64,000 nucleotides of DNA from Teichococcus aerophilus. GTDB lineage: Bacteria > Pseudomonadota > Alphaproteobacteria > Acetobacterales > Acetobacteraceae. The first letter of the stretch is position 1. Each line of letters opens with the position of its first letter. Made by a program: the position numbers and the translations under genes. Below are positions 1 through 8,204 of this stretch, piece after piece. The notes beneath the pieces are model-generated. The model was not told the DNA's origin, searched no databases, and saw only the letters and a program-made list of their open reading frames with translations. Where the stretch lies: assembly GCF_014490485.1 (NCBI RefSeq), contig NZ_JACTVA010000002.1, positions 62,001 to 126,000 of the forward strand. Reading direction: 5' to 3'.

Positions 1-1101
1 GCCTATACGGACGCACTGATGGCCGAAATGGCGCTGCTGGATGCGGCCTTGCCGGCGCATGCCGGCGTGTCGCACCTGCATTTTGGGGGTGGTACGCCGT
101 CCATTCTGGGGGCGGATGGCTTGCGGCGGCTGATGGCGCGGCTGCGTGGCCTGTTCGGCCTGCGTCCCGGCGCGGAGGTCGCGATCGAGCTGGATCCGCG
201 CCTCATGGATGTGGCGCTGGTGGACGCGTTGGGCGAGATGGGCGTCACCCGCGCCAGCCTGGGCGTGCAGGACATCGCGCCCGACATCCAGGCCCGCATC
301 GGCCGCCCGCAGCCGGCCGAACTGGTGCAACTGGGCGTGGAGAGGCTGCGCCAGGCTGGGATCGCCGGCATCAACCTGGACCTGATGTACGGCCTGCCGG
401 GGCAGGCGGTCGCGCATGTCGAGGCCAGCGCCCGCTTCGCCGCTTCCTTGCGGGTCGACCGGATCGCGGTGTTCGGCTACGCGCATGTCGCGTGGATGAG
501 GCCGCACCAGAAGGCCATCGACGAGGCAACCCTGCCCGACGTGGTCGAACGCTTGGAGCAGGCGGAAGCCGCGGAGGCCGTGTTGCGCGCCTCCGGCTAC
601 GTGGCTTTGGGGCTGGACCACTTTGCCTTGCCGGATGACACGATGGCGCAGGCGGCGCGGGCCGGCAGGCTGCGCCGGAACTTCCAGGGCTACACGATCG
701 ATGACGCTCCGGCGCTGATCGGGCTGGGAGCATCCTCGATCGGTGCCTTGCCGTCAGGCTTCGCGCAGAACGAGGCGGATGAGCGGCAGTACATTGCCAG
801 TGTCGCCGCTGGCCGGCTGCCGATCCGGCGCGGCATTGCCACCACGCATGAGGATCGTGCACGCGCCCTGCTGATCGAGCGGCTGATGTGCGACTTCGCG
901 CTCGACCTGCGGGCTGTCCCTATGGATATCGTGAGCCCGGCTCTGGAGAGACTGCAACAGTTGGTCGAGGCCCGGCTGGTGGACATACAGAACGGCAATC
1001 TCCTCGTCGCACCGGAGGGGCGCCGCTTCGTGCGCCAGATTGCGGTATGCTTCGACGCGTATTTTGAGGCGGGCGCGCAGCGCCATTCCATGGCGATATG
1101 A
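1..1101 (+). CDS. hemN: Oxygen-independent coproporphyrinogen III oxidase, 5'-truncated by window edge
   Basis: Radical-SAM enzyme of anaerobic haem synthesis, which decarboxylates coproporphyrinogen III to protoporphyrinogen IX in the cytoplasm. The frame is open from base 1, so about 90-100 N-terminal residues, including the CxxxCxxC cluster motif, lie outside the window. Visible family signatures are HFGGGTPS (about 76-102), GVQD, the NLDLMYGLPGQ segment, GYAHVAWMRPHQ, GLDHFALPDD and RNFQGYT. The last two groups separate true HemN from the HemW-like paralogue. The C-terminal HemN domain is complete to the TGA at 1099-1101. An OmpW-type porin follows on the same strand, a pairing that suggests oxygen-limited expression, though I see no convincing FNR/ANR box in the 81-bp gap. 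Confidence 0.95.
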   Translation, partial: AYTDALMAEMALLDAALPAHAGVSHLHFGGGTPSILGADGLRRLMARLRGLFGLRPGAEVAIELDPRLMDVALVDALGEMGVTRASLGVQDIAPDIQARIGRPQPAELVQLGVERLRQAGIAGINLDLMYGLPGQAVAHVEASARFAASLRVDRIAVFGYAHVAWMRPHQKAIDEATLPDVVERLEQAEAAEAVLRASGYVALGLDHFALPDDTMAQAARAGRLRRNFQGYTIDDAPALIGLGASSIGALPSGFAQNEADERQYIASVAAGRLPIRRGIATTHEDRARALLIERLMCDFALDLRAVPMDIVSPALERLQQLVEARLVDIQNGNLLVAPEGRRFVRQIAVCFDAYFEAGAQRHSMAI

Positions 1102-1182
1102 TGCAGATCAAGGCGGCAGCAGAGGCGTTTGCCTAAATTTGGCGTCAGGCGGTGGCATTGCCGCTGGAAAGTGAGAGACGCT

Positions 1183-1836
1183 GTGAACAAGATGAACTGG
1201 AAGCTGCCCGTGATCGCCGCCATGGCCTGCGTGATGGCAATGCCCGCCACGGCACAGGAAGAACTGCGCGGCAAGCAGGCGGGCGACATCGTGCTGGGCT
1301 TCAGTGTGCTGGGTGTGTTGCCGCAGAGCGGTGGCCGCGTCGATGCCATCGGCGGCAAGCCCGACCCCAGCAACAGCGTGACGCCGCAGCTGGACGTAAC
1401 CTGGTTCGCGACGCCCAACCTGTCGCTTAACCTGATCGCCGCCACCACGCGGCATGACGTGACGGTGCGTGGCTCCGCCTTGGGGGATGTGGATCTCGGC
1501 CGGGTCTGGCTGCTGCCGCCGACCTTGACCTTGCAGTACCATCCACTGCCGCAATCGCGCATCAGCCCGTATGTCGGCGCCGGCATCAATTACACCGTGG
1601 CTTACAACGAGGGCGGTTCACGCAGCGCCGCCATCAGCAAAGTGGATGTGGAGGATAGCTGGGGCTGGGCGCTGAATGCCGGCGTCGACTATGAGTTGTC
1701 CCCGCACTGGGCCGCGAATATCGATGTGAAGAAGCTGTTCCTGCGGCCCGATGTCTCGGTGAATAGCGGCGCCATCGGCGCGCGGGCGGATCTCGACCCG
1801 TGGATCATCGGCGTCGGCGTGCGCTACCGCTTCTGA
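1183..1836 (+). CDS. ompW: OmpW family outer membrane protein
   Basis: Small eight-stranded outer-membrane beta-barrel, thought to let small hydrophobic molecules through. The 217-residue product starts with a Sec signal peptide (basic MNK, hydrophobic core, cleavage after ATAQ). It then has alternating beta-strand sequence with the OmpW features TPNLSLNL, LPPTLTLQYH and SPYVGAGINYT, and ends in an aromatic residue (RYRF) as outer-membrane barrels do. I chose the GTG at 1183 because GAGAGA lies five bases upstream. The ATG at 1192 is an alternative that leaves the signal peptide intact, while a TTG at 1129 would add a charged, unlikely leader. It lies downstream of hemN and converges on a regulator gene. 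Confidence 0.88.
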   Translation: MNKMNWKLPVIAAMACVMAMPATAQEELRGKQAGDIVLGFSVLGVLPQSGGRVDAIGGKPDPSNSVTPQLDVTWFATPNLSLNLIAATTRHDVTVRGSALGDVDLGRVWLLPPTLTLQYHPLPQSRISPYVGAGINYTVAYNEGGSRSAAISKVDVEDSWGWALNAGVDYELSPHWAANIDVKKLFLRPDVSVNSGAIGARADLDPWIIGVGVRYRF

Positions 1837-1863
1837 CGCCGCGGGGGCCGGGCCGCCAACATG

Positions 1864-2547
1864 TCAGCCCTGCCGCGAAGGCTTTTCGATCAACCGGTGC
1901 ACGGCGGCGATGTGATGATGCATCCGCTCCGCCGCCAGTGATGCCTCGCCCTGTTCGATGGCGCCGACGATGGCGGCATGTTCGGCGAAGGAAGGGTGGT
2001 CCGCCTGCGGCCCATCCGGCCGGGCGCGGGGGCGGTTCCAGGTCAGCACCCGGCGGATGGCTGCCAGCTGGTCGAACAGATGCAGCAGCAGCGGATTGCT
2101 GGCCGCCAGGGCAATCTCCCGGTGCAGCCTGGCATCCTGCCCCTCGTAACCCCGCCAGGATTGGCCCGGGCGGCAGGACGCCATCATGGCATCCCGCATC
2201 GTCGCCAGCTGGGCCGGCGTGGCGTGGCGCGCGGCCAGGGCGGCCAGTTGCGGTTCCAGCGTCAGCCGCGCCTGCACCATGTCGCCATCCCTCGCTTCCT
2301 GCGCCAGTTGCGCGACGTCGCCGATGGCGGCCAGCGGGCGCGGGCCCAGGAAGGTGCCTTTGCCCACATGCCGCCACAGCTGCCCCTCGGCCTCCAGCGC
2401 CGCCAGGGCCTTGCGCAATTCGGCACGGGAGACGCCAAGCGCCTCCGCCAGCTCGCGTTCCGGCGGCAGCCGGCCGGAGGCGGGCAGGGTGGTGGTCGCC
2501 AGATAGGCCTGCAGCAAGGTCAGGACCGGGGCGGTGTCGGTATCCAT
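1864..2547 (-). CDS. GntR/FadR-family (FCD) transcriptional regulator
   Basis: DNA-binding repressor of 227 residues. A GntR winged helix occupies roughly residues 5-70, with the family signature RLPPERELAEALGVSRAELRKAL. An alpha-helical FCD-type effector domain follows, with metal-site-like histidines in FAEHAAIV and HHIAAVHRLI. The ATG at 2547 places the winged helix at the usual distance from the N-terminus. The longer ATG at 2658 would overlap the start of the divergent hydrolase gene. The gene diverges from a fumarylpyruvate-hydrolase-like gene and the gap holds a perfect 7-bp inverted repeat, so it probably controls that gene and itself. The effector is unknown; an aromatic or dicarboxylate catabolite is plausible. 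Confidence 0.85.
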   Translation of the reverse strand: MDTDTAPVLTLLQAYLATTTLPASGRLPPERELAEALGVSRAELRKALAALEAEGQLWRHVGKGTFLGPRPLAAIGDVAQLAQEARDGDMVQARLTLEPQLAALAARHATPAQLATMRDAMMASCRPGQSWRGYEGQDARLHREIALAASNPLLLHLFDQLAAIRRVLTWNRPRARPDGPQADHPSFAEHAAIVGAIEQGEASLAAERMHHHIAAVHRLIEKPSRQG

Positions 2548-2623
2548 GCCCTCGGCATAGAACGCTCCAGCCCCAGGGCGCCAGGGCCAGCGTGGGCGCT
2601 TGACGACCGCTTGGGGCAGGCGT

Positions 2624-2644
2624 AACCAATCCGGCACATTGGTT
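2624..2644. promoter_or_regulatory. Candidate GntR operator between divergent regulator and hydrolase
   Basis: Perfect inverted repeat AACCAAT-N7-ATTGGTT ending 12 bases before the ATG of the hydrolase gene and 76 bases from the regulator start. FadR/FCD regulators commonly bind palindromes with TGGT/ACCA cores. Assigning it to the neighbouring regulator is inference from position and symmetry. Confidence 0.55.
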
Positions 2645-2656
2645 TGGAGATCCGCC

Positions 2657-3343
2657 ATGGCCTACGCCATTCAGCCGCCGCCCGAGACCACCGTTCCCGT
2701 CGCCGGCGAGGACAGCGTGTTCCCCGTCCGCCGCATCTGGTGCGTCGGCCGCAACTACGCGGACCATGCGCGCGAGATGGGGCATGACCCGGACCGGGAG
2801 CCGCCTTTCTTCTTCTCCAAGCCCGCCAACGCCGCCGTCGCGGGCGGAACGCTGCCGTTCCCCGGCCAGACCAAGGACCTCCACCATGAGGTCGAGTTGG
2901 TGGTGGCCGTCGGCAAGGGTGGCCGCGATATCCCGGCCGAGCAGGCGCTGGAGCATGTGTACGGCTACGCCATCGGCCTGGACATGACGCGCCGGGACAT
3001 CCAGGCGGAAGCCAAGAAGCTCGGCCGGCCCTGGGAATTGTCGAAGGGCTTCGACCAGTCCTGCCCGATCAGCCCGATCGTCCCGGCCACGCGCATCGGC
3101 CACCCGACGCAGGGCAAGATCGAGATCACGGTGAACGGCAAGGTGCAGCAGACCGGCGACATGAACCAGATGATCTGGTCCGTGCCGGAATCCATCGCCT
3201 ACCTGTCCCGCTTCGTCGAGCTACTGCCGGGCGACCTGATCATGACCGGCACGCCCGCCGGCGTCAGCGCGGTGAAGCCGGGCGACACGCTGCACGGCAC
3301 CTGCGAGGGTGTCGGTGAAGTGACCGTGACCTACGCCGCCTGA
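2657..3343 (+). CDS. Fumarylacetoacetate hydrolase family protein (fumarylpyruvate-hydrolase-like)
   Basis: Predicted C-C bond hydrolase of 228 residues, the usual length for the NagK/fumarylpyruvate hydrolase group, which cleaves fumarylpyruvate to fumarate and pyruvate in the gentisate pathway. The metal ligands of the FAH fold are present as E78-x-E80 (HHEVEL) and D109 (GLDMTRRD). Other family blocks are CVGRNYADHAREMG near the N-terminus, FFFSKPANA and GDLIMTGTPAGV. The ATG at 2657 follows GGAGATCCGCC, which contains an acceptable ribosome site. It stands alone with a divergent GntR regulator, and no gentisate dioxygenase or isomerase lies beside it, so the substrate is inferred from family only. 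Confidence 0.88.
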   Translation: MAYAIQPPPETTVPVAGEDSVFPVRRIWCVGRNYADHAREMGHDPDREPPFFFSKPANAAVAGGTLPFPGQTKDLHHEVELVVAVGKGGRDIPAEQALEHVYGYAIGLDMTRRDIQAEAKKLGRPWELSKGFDQSCPISPIVPATRIGHPTQGKIEITVNGKVQQTGDMNQMIWSVPESIAYLSRFVELLPGDLIMTGTPAGVSAVKPGDTLHGTCEGVGEVTVTYAA

Positions 3344-3355
3344 CACTGGCGGGAG

Positions 3356-3385
3356 AGGAGGGGTCCCGCAGTCGGGACTCCTCCT
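3356..3385 (+). terminator. Hairpin after the hydrolase gene
   Basis: A 13-base stem with one G-T pair (arms 3356-3368 and 3373-3385) and loop CAGT lies 12 bases past the hydrolase stop. There is no T-run, so it may be a rho-dependent stop or an RNA-stabilising hairpin. Confidence 0.5.
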
Positions 3386-3538
3386 GGATATGCCAGGATC
3401 GTTCCCGGATGCTGGTATGACTTGATCTGCCGGCATCGCTGGCGCACAGAGGGAGGCGCTTCGGGCTTTGCTGTGCCGCGGCCACTCACAATGCATGGGG
3501 AAGCGTCCGGGGCCACACGCCTTCGGAGGACTTCCACC

Positions 3539-3571
3539 ATGTCCAGCTTGCCCCCGGCATTCCGCGCATGA
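3539..3571 (+). CDS. Putative 10-codon leader peptide before lrgA-like gene
   Basis: Short reading frame encoding MSSLPPAFRA, preceded by a strong ribosome site (CGGAGGA at 3524-3530) with eight bases of spacing. Its TGA overlaps the ATG of the LrgA-like gene as ATGA, the junction typical of translational coupling, while the LrgA ATG itself has no ribosome site. This suggests ribosomes load on the leader and re-initiate. Expression is not shown, and chance occurrence in GC-rich DNA is possible. Confidence 0.4.
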   Translation: MSSLPPAFRA

Positions 3572-3921
3572 CAGGCGCCATCACCACCCTGCTGGTCTGC
3601 CAGCTGGCCGGGGAATTGCTGGCGCGCGCGCTGCATCTGCCGGTGCCGGGGCCTGTCATCGGAATGGTGCTGCTGTTCGTCCTGCTGTTGATCCGGCATG
3701 GGGAGGGCGAGGAGCCTCCGGCGGCGTTGACCCAGGTGGCCGACACGCTTTTGGCCCATCTGGGCCTGTTGTTCGTCCCGGCCGGCGTGGGCGTCGTGGT
3801 CCTGCTGCACACACTGGCGGCGAACTGGCTGCCGCTGGCCCTTGCAGTCGGCGGCGGCACGCTGCTGGGCATCGCCTTCACCGGGCGGCTGGCACAGGCC
3901 CTGCTGCGGCGGCTGGGCTGA
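3568..3921 (+). CDS. CidA/LrgA family holin-like membrane protein
   Basis: 117-residue, four-helix inner-membrane protein of the CidA/LrgA group. These proteins are linked to murein hydrolase export and lysis control in Gram-positives and to pyruvate or overflow-metabolite transport elsewhere. The diagnostic N-terminal pattern is QLAGELLAR followed by LPVPGPVIGMVLLF. Length matches the family. The ATG at 3568 overlaps the stop of a 10-codon upstream frame that carries the only good ribosome site. An LrgB-type partner follows after 10 bases, so the two form the usual two-gene operon. Confidence 0.88.
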   Translation: MTGAITTLLVCQLAGELLARALHLPVPGPVIGMVLLFVLLLIRHGEGEEPPAALTQVADTLLAHLGLLFVPAGVGVVVLLHTLAANWLPLALAVGGGTLLGIAFTGRLAQALLRRLG

Positions 3922-3931
3922 GGCGCCGCCG

Positions 3932-4651
3932 ATGGCCCCTGACCTGACCGAAATCTGGGTCTATCTGGCGCGGGAACCGCTTTCCGCCCTGACCATGACC
4001 CTGCTGGCCTGGCTGGCCGCGTTGCGCCTGCAGCGCTTGTGCCGCCGCCACGCGCTGGCCAACCCGGTATTGCTGGCCGTGGCGATCCTCGCCATCGGGC
4101 TGTTGGTGACCGGCGTGGATTACCGCAGCTATTTCCAGGGCGCGCAGTTCGTCCATTTCCTGCTGGGCCCGGCGACCGTGGCCCTGGCGGTACCGCTGCA
4201 CCGGCAGTGGAGCACCATGCGCGCCGCCATGCTACCGGCGGCCGTCGCCATCCTGTTGGGCGGCATCTTTGCCGCGGCGATGGGCGTGGGCTTCGCCCTG
4301 CTGCTGGGGGCGCCGGCCGATGTCACTGCCTCGCTCGCGCCGCGCTCCGTCACCACACCGGTGGCCATGGGCATTGCCGAGCGCCTGGGTGGGTTGCCGT
4401 CCCTGACCGCAGTGGTGGTGCTGTGCTCCGGCGTCGTGGGGGCTGCCGTGGGGCCGCTGGTGCTAAATTGGGCCCGGGTGACGGATTGGCGGGCGCGTGG
4501 CCTGGCCATGGGCACCGCCGCGCATGGCATCGGCACCGCCCGCGCGCTGTCCGTCAACATGACGGCGGGGGTGTTCAGCGGCCTGGCCATGGGGCTGAAC
4601 GCCGTGGCCACGGCGCTGTGGCTGCCTGTCCTCTGGCGCCTGTTCCAGTAG
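3932..4651 (+). CDS. LrgB family membrane protein
   Basis: 239-residue polytopic membrane protein of the LrgB/CidB family, the usual partner of the preceding LrgA-like gene. The conserved blocks are LLGPATVALAVPLHRQW, the central ASLAPRSVTTPVAMGIAE motif and the C-terminal RGLAMGTAAHGIGTARAL, all characteristic of LrgB. About six to seven hydrophobic segments are visible. The gene begins at the ATG at 3932, directly after the lrgA stop. Family members have been proposed as glycolate/glycerate or pyruvate transporters and as lysis antiholins; nothing here decides between these. Confidence 0.9.
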   Translation: MAPDLTEIWVYLAREPLSALTMTLLAWLAALRLQRLCRRHALANPVLLAVAILAIGLLVTGVDYRSYFQGAQFVHFLLGPATVALAVPLHRQWSTMRAAMLPAAVAILLGGIFAAAMGVGFALLLGAPADVTASLAPRSVTTPVAMGIAERLGGLPSLTAVVVLCSGVVGAAVGPLVLNWARVTDWRARGLAMGTAAHGIGTARALSVNMTAGVFSGLAMGLNAVATALWLPVLWRLFQ

Positions 4652-4716
4652 GCGTGTACTGCGCCGCGGGCTTTGCCCACGCCGCTTCCTTCCTCTCCTG
4701 CCCGCCGGATGTGCTC

Positions 4717-5616
4717 ATGGACCGCAGCGTGATGCGGGGCGTCTGCCTCGCTTTCGTCGCCTATTTCGCTTACGCGCTCAGCGACGCCTCGGTGAAGCTG
4801 CTGGAAGGCGGCATCCATCCGCTGCAATCCGCCTTTTTCGGCGGCGTGTTCGGCATCGCCGCCATACCCTTCCTCCTCAGCCCTGGCGAGCGGTGGCACT
4901 ACGCGTTCCGAAGCCGCAACCGGCGCATGTGGGTGCTACGGGCCATCGCCGCTGTCACCGGCGCCCTCGGCAGCATCACCGCCTTCACCTATCTGTCGAT
5001 GGCCGAGGCCTTCTCGCTGCTGTTCCTGATGCCAGCCTTCGTCACCGTCATGTCGGTCGTTTTCCTGAAGGAGGACGTTGGCTGGCGGCGCTGGACGGCG
5101 GTGATCCTGGGCTTTGTCGGCGTGCTGATCGTGCTGCGGCCTGGGTTCCGGGAGCTGAATATCGGCCATGCCGGCGCGGTGGTCGGCGGCTTTTCCGGTG
5201 CCATGACCATCGTGCTGATGCGGGCGATGGGCGGGAAGGAGCGCCGGATCTCGCTCTACGGGGCGGGGCTGGTCGGGCTGATCCTGGTCAGCGGCGTGCT
5301 GATGGTGCCGTATTTCCGCTGGCCGAGCATCGAGCAGTGGATCTGGCTGGCGGGCTACGGCCTGCTGGCGGCGGTGGGCAATGCCCTGGTGATGATGGCC
5401 TCAGCCCGCGCGCCCGCCACGCTGGTGGCGCCGCCGCAGTACAGCCAGATGCTGTGGGCCATCATCCTCGGCTACTTCGTGTTTGGCGACAGGCTGGATT
5501 GGCCGATGGCGGTGGGCGTCGCGCTGATCATCGCCTCCGGCCTCATCACCTTCGTGCGGGAAAAGGTGCGGGCACCGGCGGTGGCCGAGGCCGCGCCGCT
5601 GATCCACCCGCAGTAG
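4717..5616 (+). CDS. EamA/DMT superfamily transporter
   Basis: 299-residue inner-membrane protein with two EamA repeats and about ten hydrophobic helices, as in drug/metabolite exporters of the RhaT/YdcZ/S-adenosylmethionine-transporter-like type. The first repeat includes YALSDASVKLLEGG and the TYLSMAEAFSLLFLMPAFVT segment; the second includes APPQYSQMLWAIILGYFVFGD, the typical end-of-domain EamA block. The ATG at 4717 is preferred (the in-frame GTG at 4711 is an alternative). A much longer open frame upstream lies inside the LrgB gene and is not credible. The substrate is not deducible. Confidence 0.88.
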   Translation: MDRSVMRGVCLAFVAYFAYALSDASVKLLEGGIHPLQSAFFGGVFGIAAIPFLLSPGERWHYAFRSRNRRMWVLRAIAAVTGALGSITAFTYLSMAEAFSLLFLMPAFVTVMSVVFLKEDVGWRRWTAVILGFVGVLIVLRPGFRELNIGHAGAVVGGFSGAMTIVLMRAMGGKERRISLYGAGLVGLILVSGVLMVPYFRWPSIEQWIWLAGYGLLAAVGNALVMMASARAPATLVAPPQYSQMLWAIILGYFVFGDRLDWPMAVGVALIIASGLITFVREKVRAPAVAEAAPLIHPQ

Positions 5617-5689
5617 CTGGCCCCCCCCTGGCCAGCGCCTGGCCAGGGCGGCATGCTGCCAGGGCCAACCCTTTGCCCTGGAGCCCGCC

Positions 5690-6913
5690 ATGCCCGACAT
5701 CGCCATCAAGCGCCCCGAGGATGTGGGTCTCTCCAGCGCGCGCCTGGCGCGGGTGGATGCGTGGCGCGAGGCCTGGGTGAAAAGCGGCAGACTGGCTGGC
5801 GCGATGACGCTGGTGATGCGGCGTGGGCAGGTGGCGCATCTCGGCTGCTCGGGCCACGCCGATCTCGAACGCGGCGTACCCATGACGCCCGAAAGCATCC
5901 TGCGCATTTATTCGATGACCAAGCCGCTGACGAGCGTGGCCATCATGATGCTGTATGAGGAAGGCCGCTTCCAGCTCGATGATCCCATCACCCGCTTCCT
6001 GCCCTGCTTCAAGGACATGCGGGTGTTCACCAGCGGCAGCCGCGGCAGCTACGAGACGGTGCCGGCGGAGCGCGAGATCACCTTCCGCGACCTGCTGACC
6101 CATACCGCCGGCCTGACCTACGGCATGATGCACGCCAACATGGTCGACGCCATGTACCGGGATAACGGCGTCGACTTCCAGACCTCGCCAGGCAGCCTGG
6201 CCGAGGTGGTGGAGACCGCCGCCAGCCTGCCGCTGCTGGCGCAGCCGGGGCGGGAATGGAACTACTCCATCGCGACCGACGTGCTCGGGCATCTGGTGGC
6301 CGTCATTTCCGGCCAGGACTTCGCCAGCTTCCTGCGGGACCGCGTGATCGCGCCGCTCGGCATGATCGATACCGGCTTCCATGTGCCGGCGGAGAAGCTG
6401 GCGAGGTTCGCCGCCAATTACCGCAAGGGAGAGGATGGCCGCCTCGCGTTGATCGATGACCCACGCGACAGCCGCTTCAACGCGCCGCGTGCCATCGCCT
6501 CGGGCGGCGGCGGGCTGGTATCCACGGTGGGGGACTACACGCGGTTCTGCCGCTTCCTGCTGAACAAGGGCGCGTTGGATGGCGCCCGGCTGCTAGGCCG
6601 CAAGACGGTCGAGCTGATGATGTCCAACCACCTGCGGGGCGACATGGCCGCCATGGGGCAGCCCCGCTTTTCGGAATCCACCTATGAGGGCGTGGGCTTC
6701 GGGCTGGGCTTCTCGGTGATGCTGGACCCGGCGCGGGCGCAGATTGTGGGCACGCCGGGCGAATGCGCCTGGGGCGGCGCCGCCAGCACCGCCTTCTGGG
6801 TCGACCCGCAAGAGGACATGGCGGTGATCCTGCTGACGCAGCTGATGCCGTCCTCCACCTATCCGCTGCGGCGGGAGCTTCGGGTGCTGACCTACCAGGC
6901 CATCGTGGACTGA
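5690..6913 (+). CDS. Serine hydrolase, beta-lactamase class C/EstB family
   Basis: 407-residue penicillin-binding-protein-fold hydrolase, of the esterase/beta-lactamase class C type. The nucleophile motif S-x-x-K is S75-M-T-K78, in a typical IYSMTKPLTS context. The second catalytic element is Y192 (WNYSIATDVLG). The third, KTG-like strand is replaced by a glycine-rich WGGAAST segment as in EstB-type esterases. No signal peptide is visible, so it is probably cytoplasmic, which argues for an esterase or amidase rather than a resistance beta-lactamase. It begins at the ATG at 5690 after GGAGCCCGCC and is transcribed alone. Confidence 0.9.
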   Translation: MPDIAIKRPEDVGLSSARLARVDAWREAWVKSGRLAGAMTLVMRRGQVAHLGCSGHADLERGVPMTPESILRIYSMTKPLTSVAIMMLYEEGRFQLDDPITRFLPCFKDMRVFTSGSRGSYETVPAEREITFRDLLTHTAGLTYGMMHANMVDAMYRDNGVDFQTSPGSLAEVVETAASLPLLAQPGREWNYSIATDVLGHLVAVISGQDFASFLRDRVIAPLGMIDTGFHVPAEKLARFAANYRKGEDGRLALIDDPRDSRFNAPRAIASGGGGLVSTVGDYTRFCRFLLNKGALDGARLLGRKTVELMMSNHLRGDMAAMGQPRFSESTYEGVGFGLGFSVMLDPARAQIVGTPGECAWGGAASTAFWVDPQEDMAVILLTQLMPSSTYPLRRELRVLTYQAIVD

Positions 6914-6918
6914 CGGCA

Positions 6919-6936
6919 CGGCGCGGAGCCGCGCCG
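6919..6936. terminator. Hairpin between convergent genes
   Basis: An 8-bp GC-only stem (6919-6926 with 6929-6936) around a two-base centre lies immediately after the serine hydrolase stop and ahead of the convergent MFS gene. It has no T-run; a terminator role is inferred from position. Confidence 0.35.
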
Positions 6937-6982
6937 ACAGCCCGCTAGTGAAGCGTGCTTCGCGTCTTTCCGTGAAGCTACC

Positions 6983-8194
6983 TCAGGCGGTCACGCTCTC
7001 AGCCTCGTCTTCCTCGCCCCGCGTCTCGGGCATTAGGAAGACGACGAGCAGGAAGGCCAGGAAGCCGCTGCCCGCCAGCACACCGAAGGCCGCGCCGGCG
7101 CCGAACCAGCTGGAGATGGCACCCGCCAGGGTAGTACTGATGGTAGCGCCGATGCCGACAGCGAGGCCGAACAGCGCCATGCAGAGGTTGAAGCGGTTGT
7201 TGCCCTTCGTCAGGTCCGCCGCCAGCAGCGGCAGCAGCACGCCCAGCACGGCGGCGCTGATGCCATCGAGCATCTGCACCGCCGCCAGGCCCAGCGGGTC
7301 TGACACCACGCTCAGCAACAGGCCGCGCACGGGCAGGGCGGCGAAGCCCAGCATCAGCATGGAGCGCCGTCCCCGCGACTGCGCCATCCGCCCGACCCAG
7401 GGCGAGATCAGCGCCACGACGAATTGCGGTACGACGATGCAGGCGGCGATGACGAGGTTGGCCTCATCACCGGCGACGCGGGTGATCTCGGCGCCCACCA
7501 GGGGCAGCATGGCGGCGTTGGCCAGGGTGAACAGCAGGCAGCACGCGGCGAAGACCAGCACGCTGCGGTTGGTCAGCAGGCCGCGGATCTCGCCCCGCCC
7601 GGCGGCATCCTGCACCGGCGTGGGCGGCGGCGGCGGATGCAGCTCCGACTGGCGGATGAAGGTCAGCGTGACCATCGCCGGAATCATCATGAAGGCGGTC
7701 AGCCAGAAGACCGAGGCACCGGAGAACCAGGCGCCGGCACTGCCCATGGCTGCTGCTGCGACGCCATTGCCCAGCGAGGCATAGCGCGCGTTGCGCCCCA
7801 GCCGCTCCCCCAACCGCGCGCGCCCGACGAGGGCGAGGCTGATGGCGGCGATGGCGGGCGCCAGGATGCAACTGGCCACGCCATGCAGCACTTCGGAAGC
7901 CAGGATCGGCAGCCGCGCCGGCCACGCCGCCAGCAGAACCGCGCTGAGGGCAACGCCGATCATCGCGATCATTGCCAGCAGGCGCTTGCGGGGCGTGGCA
8001 TCCACCAGCAGGCCGGCGGGCACCTGGGCCAGCATCATCGTTGCGGTGCCGACGCTGAGGGCGACGCCGATCTCGACATCCGTCCAGGCCTGGGCGGTCA
8101 GGTAGACAGCGACAAAGGGCCCGAAGCCGGTCTGCACATTGGCGACGAAAAAGTTCAACCAGTCGAGCGAACGCTCGCTACGCCGCCTCAGCAT
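6983..8194 (-). CDS. MFS transporter
   Basis: 403-residue major facilitator with about twelve hydrophobic segments. The loop 2-3 signature appears as GLLVDATPRKRLLA, and a related half-repeat follows in the second half (WVGRMAQSRGRRSML). The ATG at 8194 is ten bases after the stop of the PRC-barrel gene and is preceded by GAAGG. A longer upstream frame runs through that gene and is rejected. The two genes are probably co-transcribed. Family resemblance is to putative drug or metabolite exporters; the substrate is unknown. Confidence 0.88.
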   Translation of the reverse strand: MLRRRSERSLDWLNFFVANVQTGFGPFVAVYLTAQAWTDVEIGVALSVGTATMMLAQVPAGLLVDATPRKRLLAMIAMIGVALSAVLLAAWPARLPILASEVLHGVASCILAPAIAAISLALVGRARLGERLGRNARYASLGNGVAAAAMGSAGAWFSGASVFWLTAFMMIPAMVTLTFIRQSELHPPPPPTPVQDAAGRGEIRGLLTNRSVLVFAACCLLFTLANAAMLPLVGAEITRVAGDEANLVIAACIVVPQFVVALISPWVGRMAQSRGRRSMLMLGFAALPVRGLLLSVVSDPLGLAAVQMLDGISAAVLGVLLPLLAADLTKGNNRFNLCMALFGLAVGIGATISTTLAGAISSWFGAGAAFGVLAGSGFLAFLLVVFLMPETRGEEDEAESVTA

Positions 8195-8204
8195 GTTGTG
8201 ACCT

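Noticed and set aside
1-1101. Truncated hemN as a pseudogene
   Set aside because: The missing N-terminus is explained by the window edge; the frame is open from base 1 and all visible motifs are intact.
1102-1182. FNR/ANR box between hemN and ompW
   Set aside because: The hemN-OmpW pairing suggests oxygen control, but no TTGAT-N4-ATCAA-like site is present in the gap.
5690-6913. Serine hydrolase as a beta-lactam resistance gene
   Set aside because: It has S-x-x-K but no signal peptide and no KTG box; the sequence fits cytoplasmic EstB-type esterases better.
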